This document shows positions 1 through 8,491 of a stretch of 64,000 bases of DNA, piece by piece. This DNA comes from JAFDZW01 sp035632315. GTDB lineage: Bacteria > Bacteroidota > Ignavibacteria > Palsa-1295. A program made the position numbers and the translations under genes. The notes under the pieces were generated by a model, which saw only the letters and a program-made list of their open reading frames with translations, was not told where the DNA came from and made no database searches. Location of the stretch: NCBI GenBank assembly GCA_035632315.1, contig DASQGZ010000022.1:62001-126000 (forward strand). The letters run 5' to 3'. Within the stretch, counting starts at the first letter, position 1; the number at the start of each line of letters is the position of its first letter.

Positions 1-2
1 GG

Positions 3-86
3 AGCGGGATGTTTTATTATCGCAGTCGCTCATTTCTCCCAAACTCCACGCGTCTTGGCGGTGTTTACCTCGGACGTGAATTTTAA
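3..86 (+). CDS. 3' end of an upstream gene, possibly an outer-membrane beta-barrel protein (partial)
   Basis: The third frame is open from the window edge and ends at TAA 84-86. The deduced tail finishes RLGGVYLGREF. Alternating hydrophobic residues closed by a C-terminal Phe are what outer-membrane beta-barrels typically show. Frames 1 and 2 are also open here; frame 2 ends at TGA 77-79, so the frame choice is uncertain. The tail would overlap the start of the next gene by about 11 nt. Confidence 0.35.
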   Translation, partial: SGMFYYRSRSFLPNSTRLGGVYLGREF

Positions 87-1326
87 AAGACCACATCACC
101 TGTCTTTTGCCGCGCTCATTGCGCTTGCCGCGGCACTGCTTATAACTTCTTGTAAAGAGAACATTTCGACGATCGGCAGCCCGTTTCTGCAAGATAGCGT
201 CTTTCGCGGAGCGAATACGTTCTCCGATTCGGCAAATATCCGGCTCTACGCGGTCTTGAAGCAAACGGTAAGTGCAGAAGGGATCGCCTATAATGTCAAT
301 TATTCCTCTCCGTACCTGTTTCTCGGTAACGCTCCGTCGGAAAATATGAGCGCGTGGATAGGGATGAAAATTCCGTTTATCCCGGATAGTACAGGAACGA
401 TCGTTGACGATTCGCTTGTGATCTCACTCGACAGTTCATATTTTTATGGGACGAATCCCGGTGCGGCGCTCATCGAGTTCGATGTCTATACGTGCGATCA
501 TTTTTCCGATTCAACAGCCTCGCTGACGATGGCGGATCTTTCTGCAGTGCCGGTCGCCCATTTTTCTCAAACGATCGTAAAAGATTCGCAGCAAGTGCTC
601 GTGATGCGGCTCGATACATCGAAGATCATTTCTGCGCTCCGAACGGCATCGCTCTCGCTGATACTGGTGCCGACGAATAATATGACGGCGATCCGCGGAT
701 TTGCTTCGCTCGAGAACGGCTCGGCGTCACTCTCTCCATATATCAAGCTGACGATTTCTTCAACGTCAGGAAATTATTTCACGAGCCGCGCGCCGCAATA
801 TGATTTTCATCTGCTCGCGGATAAGAGCACACTTGCTCAGGGTGAGTTCGGTCTTCGCGGAAGCCGAGCGCTTCGAGAACGGATCGTGATCAACACAAAA
901 CAGATCCGCACGCAGCTTGGGCTTACGCCGTTTGTCACGATCAATAGCGCGCAGTTGGAGTTTGTGAGCGATCCCATCGAGCATACATCTTCGCTGCTGC
1001 CGGTCGATACGTCAATTCCGGCGCTGGTCTATCGGGATAGTTTAACCGCCGATTCGATCCAAGCGATCATCCCGGGCTCGTCACGATCGGCAACGGATGT
1101 GAATACGCTGATCTATCAGATCCGCGGCGACATCGAGTACGCTGTTCGCAACGGGCTCGACAGCATCGTCTTCGAATTACAAAATGGCTACGCTGCAAGA
1201 ACGTTCGGCACGACCTATATAATAGTAGAAGATTATAATGTCGATCGCTGGGCATTCTATGACCAACATGCTGCCGACCCGACAAAACGCCCGAAGCTTT
1301 TGCTCACTTATTCATATTTGAAATGA
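76..1326 (+). CDS. Secreted lipoprotein, DUF4270-like
   Basis: Predicted 416-aa lipoprotein starting at GTG 76 (MNFKRPHHLS). There is no ATG before the lipobox, and TTG 55 is the alternative start. A basic N-region and Ala/Leu-rich core lead into the lipobox LLITSC, so Cys26 would be lipidated. The mature start, CKENISTIGSPFLQDS, resembles Bacteroidota DUF4270 lipoproteins (C-[D/E]-D-x-S-x-I-G), and the rest is Ser/Thr-rich beta-type sequence. No catalytic motif is visible. It overlaps the next outer-membrane protein gene by 4 nt (ATGA), which suggests translational coupling and a shared role at the cell envelope. Family assignment is by resemblance only. Confidence 0.6.
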   Translation: MNFKRPHHLSFAALIALAAALLITSCKENISTIGSPFLQDSVFRGANTFSDSANIRLYAVLKQTVSAEGIAYNVNYSSPYLFLGNAPSENMSAWIGMKIPFIPDSTGTIVDDSLVISLDSSYFYGTNPGAALIEFDVYTCDHFSDSTASLTMADLSAVPVAHFSQTIVKDSQQVLVMRLDTSKIISALRTASLSLILVPTNNMTAIRGFASLENGSASLSPYIKLTISSTSGNYFTSRAPQYDFHLLADKSTLAQGEFGLRGSRALRERIVINTKQIRTQLGLTPFVTINSAQLEFVSDPIEHTSSLLPVDTSIPALVYRDSLTADSIQAIIPGSSRSATDVNTLIYQIRGDIEYAVRNGLDSIVFELQNGYAARTFGTTYIIVEDYNVDRWAFYDQHAADPTKRPKLLLTYSYLK

Positions 1327-2609
1327 TCGCTGTGCTCTCTAAAAGATCTTTTCTGTGCATCGCGCTCATAGTGATCGTGAATGGCTTTTCAAATACGCGC
1401 GTCGTCGCGCAAGGTTCGCCGTATTCGTTTCTTGGGTTCGGCGATGTAACCTCCGCTACGAATTCACGGCTGCAAGCGCTTTCTGGCACGGGTGTTGCAA
1501 TGGCTGACGGGTTTATCATTAATGAGCTCAACCCGGCGGCATTGACGTACCTTTCAAAAACGCAGTTTGATATTTGTCTGCGATACTCCTACGATCAGAT
1601 GACACTCGGCCCCGATCAAGGAAGCAACTATCGTTTCAAGATCGGCGGCCTCTCTGCCGGAACACTTGTTTCAAGTGCAGCGCATCTTGGCGTGGCGATC
1701 GGTTTTTTGCCGGTGACAGATGCCGAAGCGAAAACGATTCGTAACGATTCGCTTGGCGGGACGATCTATCAGCGTGAAGGGGGGCTTTCTGAGTTCTATC
1801 TCGGCGCTGCAGTGCGCCCGACGAGTGCACTTGCGCTCGGCGGACGGCTCGATATTTTATTCGGCAATGTTCGAACGATCGCGCAGGCGAATATCACCGG
1901 CGATGATGTACAGTCCGGTATTTTTCAGCGAGAGTATTCCGAGAGCGGACTTCGTGGGACGTTCGGTTTTATGCTCTCACTTGATTCGCTATTTTCAGAG
2001 TTGCGAGGACTAACGATCGGAGCATCGTTCTCGACTGCGTCGTCGCTGACTTCAACACAGCGAACGGTTGTCACGCCGATCAACGCAACGCTCGATTCGA
2101 CGATCGAAAATTCCGGGTATGGTTATTATCCGTCGGAGATCAAGATCGGTCTTGCAGGCAGATTCGGCGACCGGTTCCGCATCGAAGCGAATCTCTCGGC
2201 GCAGGATTTTTCGAATGCACATGTATTCACACTTACAAAAGATGCACCGGCAGATCCGAGTCTTGGCCCGTCGAACAGGTATTCGTTCGCACTCGAACGG
2301 TTGGCAGTCCCGATCGAAGATTCGCGCGGCGTCTCATTTTGGGAGAAAGTTGGGCTTCGCTTCGGCGCTTCTTATATGCTCTTACCCTATCGCCCTGCGG
2401 TCGGGGTGACGGTACATCAACTTGGCGGATCGTTCGGGCTTGGAATCCCATTCCCGTCGGGCTCTGCGATCGACATCGCAGCCGAACTTGGGATTCGCAC
2501 GCCGAGCGACCAAACCATTGCACCGAAAGATCTTTATTTTAAACTCGGCCTGACTGTCACGATCACCGAGAGATGGTTTGTTCCGCTTCGTAAAACGGAT
2601 GATGATTAG
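1323..2609 (+). CDS. Outer-membrane beta-barrel protein (FadL/PorV-like in character)
   Basis: This 428-aa protein begins with a signal peptide (MIAVLSKRSFLCIALIVIV...VVAQ). The mature start, GSPYSFLGFGDV, followed by GTGVAMADGFIINELNPAAL, is the usual opening of Bacteroidota OmpP1/FadL or PorV/PorQ-type barrels (G-x-G-x-A, N-P-A). The remainder alternates short Gly/aromatic strands and ends with predicted strands around TVTITERWFVPLRK. The start ATG overlaps the stop of the upstream lipoprotein gene (ATGA). The exact function (transport, or partner of the upstream lipoprotein) cannot be read from the sequence. Confidence 0.65.
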   Translation: MIAVLSKRSFLCIALIVIVNGFSNTRVVAQGSPYSFLGFGDVTSATNSRLQALSGTGVAMADGFIINELNPAALTYLSKTQFDICLRYSYDQMTLGPDQGSNYRFKIGGLSAGTLVSSAAHLGVAIGFLPVTDAEAKTIRNDSLGGTIYQREGGLSEFYLGAAVRPTSALALGGRLDILFGNVRTIAQANITGDDVQSGIFQREYSESGLRGTFGFMLSLDSLFSELRGLTIGASFSTASSLTSTQRTVVTPINATLDSTIENSGYGYYPSEIKIGLAGRFGDRFRIEANLSAQDFSNAHVFTLTKDAPADPSLGPSNRYSFALERLAVPIEDSRGVSFWEKVGLRFGASYMLLPYRPAVGVTVHQLGGSFGLGIPFPSGSAIDIAAELGIRTPSDQTIAPKDLYFKLGLTVTITERWFVPLRKTDDD

Positions 2610-2630
2610 GATGAATTGTAGGAGAACAGT

Positions 2631-3065
2631 ATGACCGTCGCTATTGCCAGCGATCACGCCGGCTTTGAATACAAAGAAAAAGTAAAGGCGTATCTTACGT
2701 CGAAAGGATACGATGTGAAAGATTTCGGTGCATATTCTGCCGAGCGCAGTGATTATCCCGATTTCGGTCATAAAGCCGCGGAAGCAATTTCAAATCATGA
2801 GGCTGAGCGCGGCGTTTTTGTGTGTGGCAGCGGCATCGGCATTTCGATCGTTGCGAACAGACATGAAGGTGTTCGCGCCGTTGATGCAGTAACGATCGAA
2901 ATGGCAGAGCTTGCGCGTCAGCACAACGACGCGAACGTACTCGCCCTCGGCGAACGGCTCATCGCATGGGAAGAAGCCGAAAAGATCATCGACGCGTTCT
3001 TTGCAACAGCATTCGAAGGCGGACGCCATGAAACACGGGTGAAAAAAATAGATGAAGTGAAATAA
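2631..3065 (+). CDS. rpiB: Ribose-5-phosphate isomerase B
   Basis: This 144-aa protein has full RpiB/LacAB length and interconverts ribose-5-P and ribulose-5-P in the pentose phosphate pathway. The N-terminal SDHAGFEYK (Asp8, His9) and the VCGSGIGISIVANR loop with catalytic Cys65 are both present, followed by RQHNDANVLALGERLI. It lies 21 nt after the outer-membrane protein gene and 11 nt before glyA, so the run is probably one transcript with glyA. A GGAGAA sequence precedes the ATG. The assignment is secure. Confidence 0.95.
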   Translation: MTVAIASDHAGFEYKEKVKAYLTSKGYDVKDFGAYSAERSDYPDFGHKAAEAISNHEAERGVFVCGSGIGISIVANRHEGVRAVDAVTIEMAELARQHNDANVLALGERLIAWEEAEKIIDAFFATAFEGGRHETRVKKIDEVK

Positions 3066-3076
3066 TTTTTACTGCA

Positions 3077-4369
3077 ATGAATCTTTCAATTCAAGACAAA
3101 GAAGTAGCGGACGCGATCGAAAACGAAATTCGCCGTCAGCGCGACGGACTCGAACTGATCGCAAGCGAAAACTTTGTGTCTGCGCAAGTGCTTGCTGCTC
3201 AAGGGAGCGTGATGACGAACAAATATGCTGAAGGCTACCCCGGCAAGCGGTATTACGGAGGCTGCGAATTTGTTGATGTTGTCGAAAATCTGGCGCGCGA
3301 TCGCGTAAAGAAATTATATACCGCCGAGTACGCGAATGTTCAGCCGCATTCCGGTTCGCAGGCGAATATGGCGGTCTATTTTACTTTTTTGAAACCCGGC
3401 GACACCGTTCTTGGGATGAATCTTGCCCATGGCGGGCATCTGACGCACGGGCATCCTGCGAATTTTTCCGGTCAGCTATATAAGTTCACTGCTTACGGAG
3501 TTTCGAAAGAGACCGGATATATAGATTATAACGATGTCGAAGCTCGTGCGCATGAGCACAAACCGAAAATGATCACGGTTGGCGCGAGCGCGTATTCACG
3601 TGACATAGATTTTGCTCGTTTTCGAGAGATTGCTGATTCCGTCGGCGCTTGGCTGATGTGCGACATGGCACATCCGGCAGGTCTGATCGCAAAGGGACAT
3701 TTGACGAGTCCCCTAGCGCATTGTCATGTCGTAACTTCAACGACGCATAAAACACTTCGCGGTCCGCGCGGCGGAATGATCTTGCTCGGGAAAGATTTCG
3801 AAAATACATGGGGAGCAGTTGCTCCGAAAAGCGGGCGCACAAAAATGGTGTCCGAGTTGATCGACTCGACAGTGATGCCCGGTATTCAAGGGGGACCATT
3901 AATGCACGTCATCGCTGCGAAAGCTGTTGCATTTGGCGAGGCACTTGAAGACAGTTTTACCGCGTACGGTGCGCAAGTAATAAAGAATGCGCGGGCACTT
4001 GCTTCAGCGCTCATTTCGAAAGGCTATTACATTATTTCCGGCGGGACGGATAATCATTTGATGCTTGCCGATCTTCGTCCTAAAAACATCACCGGCAAAG
4101 CGGCTGAAGAAGCGCTCGACAAAGCTGCGATCACCGTGAATAAGAATGCTGTGCCATACGATGATAAATCGGCGCTCGTGACAAGCGGCATTCGTATCGG
4201 TACATCTGCCGTGACGACACGCGGGATGAAAGAAGCTGAAATGCAGCAGATCGGCAATCTCATCGACCACGTTATTACGAACAGTGAGGATTCAAAAACA
4301 CTTGCAGACGTTCGTGAAGAGGTAAAAAAACTCACTGCAAACTTTCCATTATATAAAGATATTTTTTGA
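3077..4369 (+). CDS. glyA: Serine hydroxymethyltransferase
   Basis: This 430-aa PLP enzyme interconverts serine and glycine with transfer of a one-carbon unit to tetrahydrofolate. Visible family signatures are the N-terminal GLELIASENFVS, YAEGYPGKRYYGGCEF, MAHPAGLIAKG, and the PLP lysine motif TTHKTLRGPRGG with Lys near residue 225. Length is normal for bacterial SHMT. Together with gcvT at 53.7 kb it indicates glycine-cleavage-linked one-carbon metabolism. I saw no glycine riboswitch upstream. Confidence 0.97.
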   Translation: MNLSIQDKEVADAIENEIRRQRDGLELIASENFVSAQVLAAQGSVMTNKYAEGYPGKRYYGGCEFVDVVENLARDRVKKLYTAEYANVQPHSGSQANMAVYFTFLKPGDTVLGMNLAHGGHLTHGHPANFSGQLYKFTAYGVSKETGYIDYNDVEARAHEHKPKMITVGASAYSRDIDFARFREIADSVGAWLMCDMAHPAGLIAKGHLTSPLAHCHVVTSTTHKTLRGPRGGMILLGKDFENTWGAVAPKSGRTKMVSELIDSTVMPGIQGGPLMHVIAAKAVAFGEALEDSFTAYGAQVIKNARALASALISKGYYIISGGTDNHLMLADLRPKNITGKAAEEALDKAAITVNKNAVPYDDKSALVTSGIRIGTSAVTTRGMKEAEMQQIGNLIDHVITNSEDSKTLADVREEVKKLTANFPLYKDIF

Positions 4370-4403
4370 ATTGGTGAGACGTTGAATCAGAAACAGCCTC
4401 ACT

Positions 4404-4434
4404 CAAAATTCAACTCTCAACATTCATAACTCTG
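4404..4434. repeat. Short AT-rich micro-repeat (AATTCAA/AACATTCA type)
   Basis: The glyA-tatC gap contains a run of AATTCAACT, CTCAACATTC and ATAACTC words. A closely similar run (AATTCAAAATTC, AACTCAACATTC) lies at 53651-53686 before gcvT. Such low-complexity intergenic runs often recur in FCB genomes; only two copies can be seen here. Confidence 0.4.
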
Positions 4435-4439
4435 AACGA

Positions 4440-5213
4440 ATGGCTGACCAGGAGAAAAAACAACGCCTTGACGAAGAGATGTCCGTTTGGGACCATCTTG
4501 AGGAATTGCGATGGGTTGTCGTTCGTGCTGTCATTGGCATTGCCATCGGAATGATCATCTGTGCCATCTTCGGAGATTGGATCCTCGAAGATGTCATTCT
4601 CGCTCCGGCGAGAAAGTATGCCCCGAACTTTCAGTTCATCACGACAGAGATCTATGGCCAGCTCGAACTCTATATGCAGATCATCATTTGGGGCGGTGTG
4701 ATCCTTTCATTCCCATATACGATCATTCAGATCTGGAAGTTCGTCGAGCCGGGACTTTATGAACATGAAAAAAAATACGTCCGGACGATCTCGTTTTATA
4801 CGGTCTTTAGTTTTTTGGTCGGGATGGTCTTTGCGTACTATGTAATGCTGCCGATGACGCTGCAATTCGCGGCGGATTTCGGCACTCAGCTCATTAAGAT
4901 CATGCCGGATGTGCATAAATATCTGAGTGTGTTTCTGATGACGATCATTATCTCGGGTATTGTCTTCGAGCTTCCGCTTGTCTCGTATTTTCTCGGGCGT
5001 CTCGGCATTCTCACGCCGCCGTTCATGCGTCATTATCGGCGCCATACGATCGTCGTCTTGCTGTTCCTTGCCGCGATACTTTCTCCGGGCGGGAATCCAT
5101 TGCTGCAGCTTATTCTTTTTTTCCCGCTGTGGGCACTCTTCGAGCTTTCTATTTTCGCATCAATGCTTGCCCAGCGCCATCGCCGTCGGAAAGAAGAGGC
5201 AAATAAAGTATAA
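4440..5213 (+). CDS. tatC: Twin-arginine translocase subunit TatC
   Basis: This 257-aa polytopic inner-membrane protein is the Tat receptor that binds twin-arginine signal peptides of folded exported proteins. The N-terminal MSVWDHLEELRWVVVRAV contains the diagnostic HLEELR motif. Six hydrophobic segments follow, along with the conserved F-V-E-P-G-L-Y-E-H-E-K-K loop after helix 2 and the late LSPGGNP. No tatA/tatB gene is next to it. It overlaps the next gene by 1 nt (TAATG). Confidence 0.95.
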   Translation: MADQEKKQRLDEEMSVWDHLEELRWVVVRAVIGIAIGMIICAIFGDWILEDVILAPARKYAPNFQFITTEIYGQLELYMQIIIWGGVILSFPYTIIQIWKFVEPGLYEHEKKYVRTISFYTVFSFLVGMVFAYYVMLPMTLQFAADFGTQLIKIMPDVHKYLSVFLMTIIISGIVFELPLVSYFLGRLGILTPPFMRHYRRHTIVVLLFLAAILSPGGNPLLQLILFFPLWALFELSIFASMLAQRHRRRKEEANKV

Positions 5214-6202
5214 TGGCGGCGACGCTTTCTCACATTCTTTCACCGGTACGCACTGAACTTGACGAGTTTTCGCGACGGTTGAAAACGTCTATGATCGCCG
5301 ATGTGCCGCTCGTCAATCTCATCGCGAAATATCTCTTACGTACAAAAGGGAAGCAGGTTCGGCCGATGCTTGTACTACTGGCGGCTCAAGCCTGCGGCGG
5401 AGTAACTGATACCACATACAATGCGGCATTACTTGTCGAACTGTTGCACACAGCAACACTTGTACACGACGATGTCATTGATGAAGCCGACACCCGACGT
5501 GGTTTTGCGAGCATTCGAGCACTTTGGAAAAATAAGGCTGGTGTGTTGATGGGGGATTATCTGCTTGCAAAGGGTCTGTTGCTCACGGTAGAATCGAAAC
5601 AATTTCATCTGCTTGAGATCACATCGAACGCTGTCCGGCGTATGAGCGAAGGCGAGCTATATCAATTGCAAAAATCCCGTCAGCTTAATACCGATGAAGC
5701 CGCTTACTTTAAGATCATCGCTGATAAAACAGCGTCGCTGCTTGCGACCTGCACAGAAATGGGAGCAGCAAGTGTTTCCCAGAACGGGGAGAATTCAGTC
5801 CAGAGGGAGATGCTCAGGGATTATGGCGAAAGCGTCGGCATTGCGTTTCAAATCCGAGACGATCTCTTCGACTATGAAGATGTGCAATCCATTATAGGCA
5901 AGCCGGTCGGTAACGATCTTGCAAACAGGAAGTTGACTCTGCCGCTCCTCTACACGCTCGAGCAGATCGATGCAAAAGAAGCAAAGCGTATACGTTCGCT
6001 CGTCAAGTCGAAGAAGATGAGCCAGAGCGAGCGAAAGTTGATCATCAATCTTGTTTCGGCGACAGGCGGATTGCTTTATGCGAAAAATAAAGCAGAGGAA
6101 TATGCCACACGTGCGCGGAACACAATTTCATCGCTCCCGGATAGCGACGCAAAACAAGCACTTATCGATTTTTCTCACTTTGTGATCGACCGAGAAAAAT
6201 AA
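5213..6202 (+). CDS. Polyprenyl (trans-isoprenyl) diphosphate synthase
   Basis: This 329-aa enzyme belongs to the IspA/IspB family, which condenses isopentenyl diphosphate units. The first Asp-rich motif is HDDVIDEADTRR (Asp86, Asp87, Asp90) and the second is IRDDLFDYED near residue 216. GKQVRPML near residue 47 binds diphosphate. Length and motifs fit a long-chain enzyme making a quinone side chain or undecaprenyl-type product; chain length cannot be fixed by eye. It is translationally coupled to tatC, and its stop abuts the convergent ABC permease stop with no spacer. Confidence 0.88.
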   Translation: MAATLSHILSPVRTELDEFSRRLKTSMIADVPLVNLIAKYLLRTKGKQVRPMLVLLAAQACGGVTDTTYNAALLVELLHTATLVHDDVIDEADTRRGFASIRALWKNKAGVLMGDYLLAKGLLLTVESKQFHLLEITSNAVRRMSEGELYQLQKSRQLNTDEAAYFKIIADKTASLLATCTEMGAASVSQNGENSVQREMLRDYGESVGIAFQIRDDLFDYEDVQSIIGKPVGNDLANRKLTLPLLYTLEQIDAKEAKRIRSLVKSKKMSQSERKLIINLVSATGGLLYAKNKAEEYATRARNTISSLPDSDAKQALIDFSHFVIDREK

Positions 6203-7066
6203 TCACCCTTTAACTGCGCCTGCGGTCAGCCCTGCAATGATCTTTCGCTGAAAGACCGCAAATAAAATAAGTACCGGAATTGCCGAAAGTCCTGCGCCTG
6301 CCATTAAGTGACCGATATCAATTGACTGCTGTCCCTGAAAGAAAGTTAGCGCAACAGGCAGAGTACGAAGTTTGTCTGTATTCGTAAAAAGAAATGGGAA
6401 AAGAAATGCATTCCATGTATTTAAGAATTGGTAGAGAAACAGAACAACGAGCGCCGGCTTCGCAAGCGGGAATATGATCTTATGAAGAATATTCATCGTG
6501 CTTGCGCCATCGAGCACGGCAGCTTCTTCAAGTTCTTTTGGCAGTTCGCTGATGTACTGTCGAAGCAGAAAAATACCAAGCGGCGTAACAATGAACGGCA
6601 CAGTCAGTGCGAAGTATGTATTGATCCAGCCGAAGACTACGATCTCTCGGTATAAAGGTATCATCACGACATAGGCGGGGAGCATTAAGACAAGCAGTAC
6701 AGTCGTGAACAATGTTCGCTTCATCGGAAAATCCAATCTTGCAAATGCGTATGCAGAATATGTACATAAAACGCAATTTCCAATTGCAACAATAAATGCG
6801 ACAATGAATGAGTTGAAGAAATAGAGTCCATAATGATCGGCAGAAATAATATCCGAGTAATTTGTAATGCCAAATCCGTTGGATGTGAGTTCGGTGAGCG
6901 TTGCCGATCCGGCGGGGTTATGCGACAGCGAAAGAACGACCATCCAAAACAGCGGAAAGAACGTTGCAATCGCTGCGATAATAAGTAATATGTAATTGAT
7001 CGCTCGGGTCACCATTTGGAAAAAGCGAAGTATCTCATACTTTCCGAACGACGATCTTATTCGCAA
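6203..7066 (-). CDS. Sugar ABC transporter permease, MalG-type (orphan)
   Basis: This inner-membrane permease of the carbohydrate CUT1 family is 287 aa from 7066, or 270 aa if it starts at ATG 7015 (MVTRAINYILL), which removes the 32-nt overlap with the upstream gene. Six hydrophobic segments are visible. The cytoplasmic EAA loop LPKELEEAAVLDGAS...IIFPLAKPAL contacts the ATPase. No MalF-type partner, binding protein or ATPase gene is in the window, so the rest of the importer must be elsewhere. The substrate is unknown. It probably shares a transcript with nfeD. Confidence 0.88.
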   Translation of the reverse strand: MRIRSSFGKYEILRFFQMVTRAINYILLIIAAIATFFPLFWMVVLSLSHNPAGSATLTELTSNGFGITNYSDIISADHYGLYFFNSFIVAFIVAIGNCVLCTYSAYAFARLDFPMKRTLFTTVLLVLMLPAYVVMIPLYREIVVFGWINTYFALTVPFIVTPLGIFLLRQYISELPKELEEAAVLDGASTMNILHKIIFPLAKPALVVLFLYQFLNTWNAFLFPFLFTNTDKLRTLPVALTFFQGQQSIDIGHLMAGAGLSAIPVLILFAVFQRKIIAGLTAGAVKG

Positions 7067-8378
7067 CGGTTTCTATCACTTCTATATCGGACCCCGGCAT
7101 AACAAATTCTCCTCGAGTGACGACATCAACTCTCGAATTATCGATCAGCGCAGTTCCGGAAGGGCGAAGTGGTGTGATGGACGTGCCATGTTTGCCAACA
7201 AGGGCTTTGTGGTCTTCGCTGACTGCTGTTGCTTGGCTTGAGACTGTCTGATGAACGAACTTTTGGAGCATGGGCCAGCCCGGTGCATATCGGACAATGA
7301 TAAAAATAGCGGCAATTACCCCAACCAAAGAAGCTGCAAGTGTTTCTGCTGTTACACGTAACCGATCGGGTGTTAATGTTTTCAGATCACCTGCAAGCGC
7401 GAGGAATAATCCAAGAATGATCCCTCCGACGCCAAAGACGGCGCCGAGACCGAATGTCGGTACCGGAGTCAGTTCGATAAAGAAAAGAAAGATCCCCACG
7501 AGAAAAAGAATGAGCGCAATGGCCGGCGCTATCGTCGTAATATATTGCGCTGAGAAAAATAGAATGAGCGCGGCGAGTCCTGCAAGTGTGATCGCACCGA
7601 AGTGTCCTGTCTTGATCGTGTAAAATATTCCAGCAAGCCCGATCATGATCAGAATACTGCTGACCAGAGGCAGCGTCAGCAGCCGAATAACCTCATCGGA
7701 AAAAGTCTGTTTACTTTCGGTGTATGAGACATTCGCATATCCGCAGAGTATCAGTGCATTGGCGATCGTGCTTGCTTCACCGTCGATATAGCCGGTCTGT
7801 TTTGCACTTTCGTTCGTAAGTGTCAGTAATTTTCCTTTTTCGAGTTTTATGCCGCTCACGCTATCGAGCCCAAGCTGTTCATCGACCATTGCAGCGGCGA
7901 CATCAGGATTGCGATGATTGAGTTCTGCCGTCGAACGCATTTCGGCGCGCATATAGCTGACGACTTTTTCGGAAGCTTTTTCACCGGTCTCATAGATCGG
8001 TGTTGCCGCACCGAATGTCGAGCCGGGCGACATAATGATCTTTTTTGCGGTAAGAGTAATCAACGCACCGGCGGAGATCGCACGTTTATCGATGAACGCA
8101 GCCGTCATCGGCACTTTCGCATTAATGATCGCATCTCGGATATGCGTTGCAACGTCGAGTCTGCCACCGAACGTATTGACGTGAAGCAGGATCGCAGAGT
8201 GTGATTCTTCGGCTTGAGAAACCGCACGATCGACGTATGCCGACATCGCAGGATCGACCTCACCTGTGATATTAATCACAAGCACAGAATTCTGCGAAAA
8301 CGAGTTCGCAGCCGAAACAGTAAGAAAAAGCAAGATGACGCAGTAAATGCGAATCATAGAACAAGTTATAACAAACAC
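7035..8378 (-). CDS. NfeD-family membrane serine protease (ClpP/SppA class)
   Basis: This is a full-length 447-aa NfeD1b protein. The more plausible start is ATG 8357 (MIRIYCVILLF), giving a clean signal peptide. Residues ~32-220 are the ClpP-class protease domain, with VNTFGGRLDVA, the nucleophile motif KRAISAGALI (Ser102) and general-base candidate Lys138 in EKASEKVVSY. About four to five transmembrane segments follow (~225-360). A C-terminal OB-fold (LVGKHGTSITPLRPSGTALID) closes the protein. Family members cleave hydrophobic C-termini of stomatin partners, but no stomatin gene is adjacent here. The gene precedes the ABC permease and overlaps it. Confidence 0.9.
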   Translation of the reverse strand: MFVITCSMIRIYCVILLFLTVSAANSFSQNSVLVINITGEVDPAMSAYVDRAVSQAEESHSAILLHVNTFGGRLDVATHIRDAIINAKVPMTAAFIDKRAISAGALITLTAKKIIMSPGSTFGAATPIYETGEKASEKVVSYMRAEMRSTAELNHRNPDVAAAMVDEQLGLDSVSGIKLEKGKLLTLTNESAKQTGYIDGEASTIANALILCGYANVSYTESKQTFSDEVIRLLTLPLVSSILIMIGLAGIFYTIKTGHFGAITLAGLAALILFFSAQYITTIAPAIALILFLVGIFLFFIELTPVPTFGLGAVFGVGGIILGLFLALAGDLKTLTPDRLRVTAETLAASLVGVIAAIFIIVRYAPGWPMLQKFVHQTVSSQATAVSEDHKALVGKHGTSITPLRPSGTALIDNSRVDVVTRGEFVMPGSDIEVIETVANKIVVRKV

Positions 8379-8491
8379 CTAACACGGGTCGCAGCTGTTC
8401 CGTGTCGTAACTTATTGTAAGATTCTTTTGTAACTTTTTACCTGTTCAGTAGTTTGTATTGTACAAGGAAGTTAACTATCAATCGAACCCA

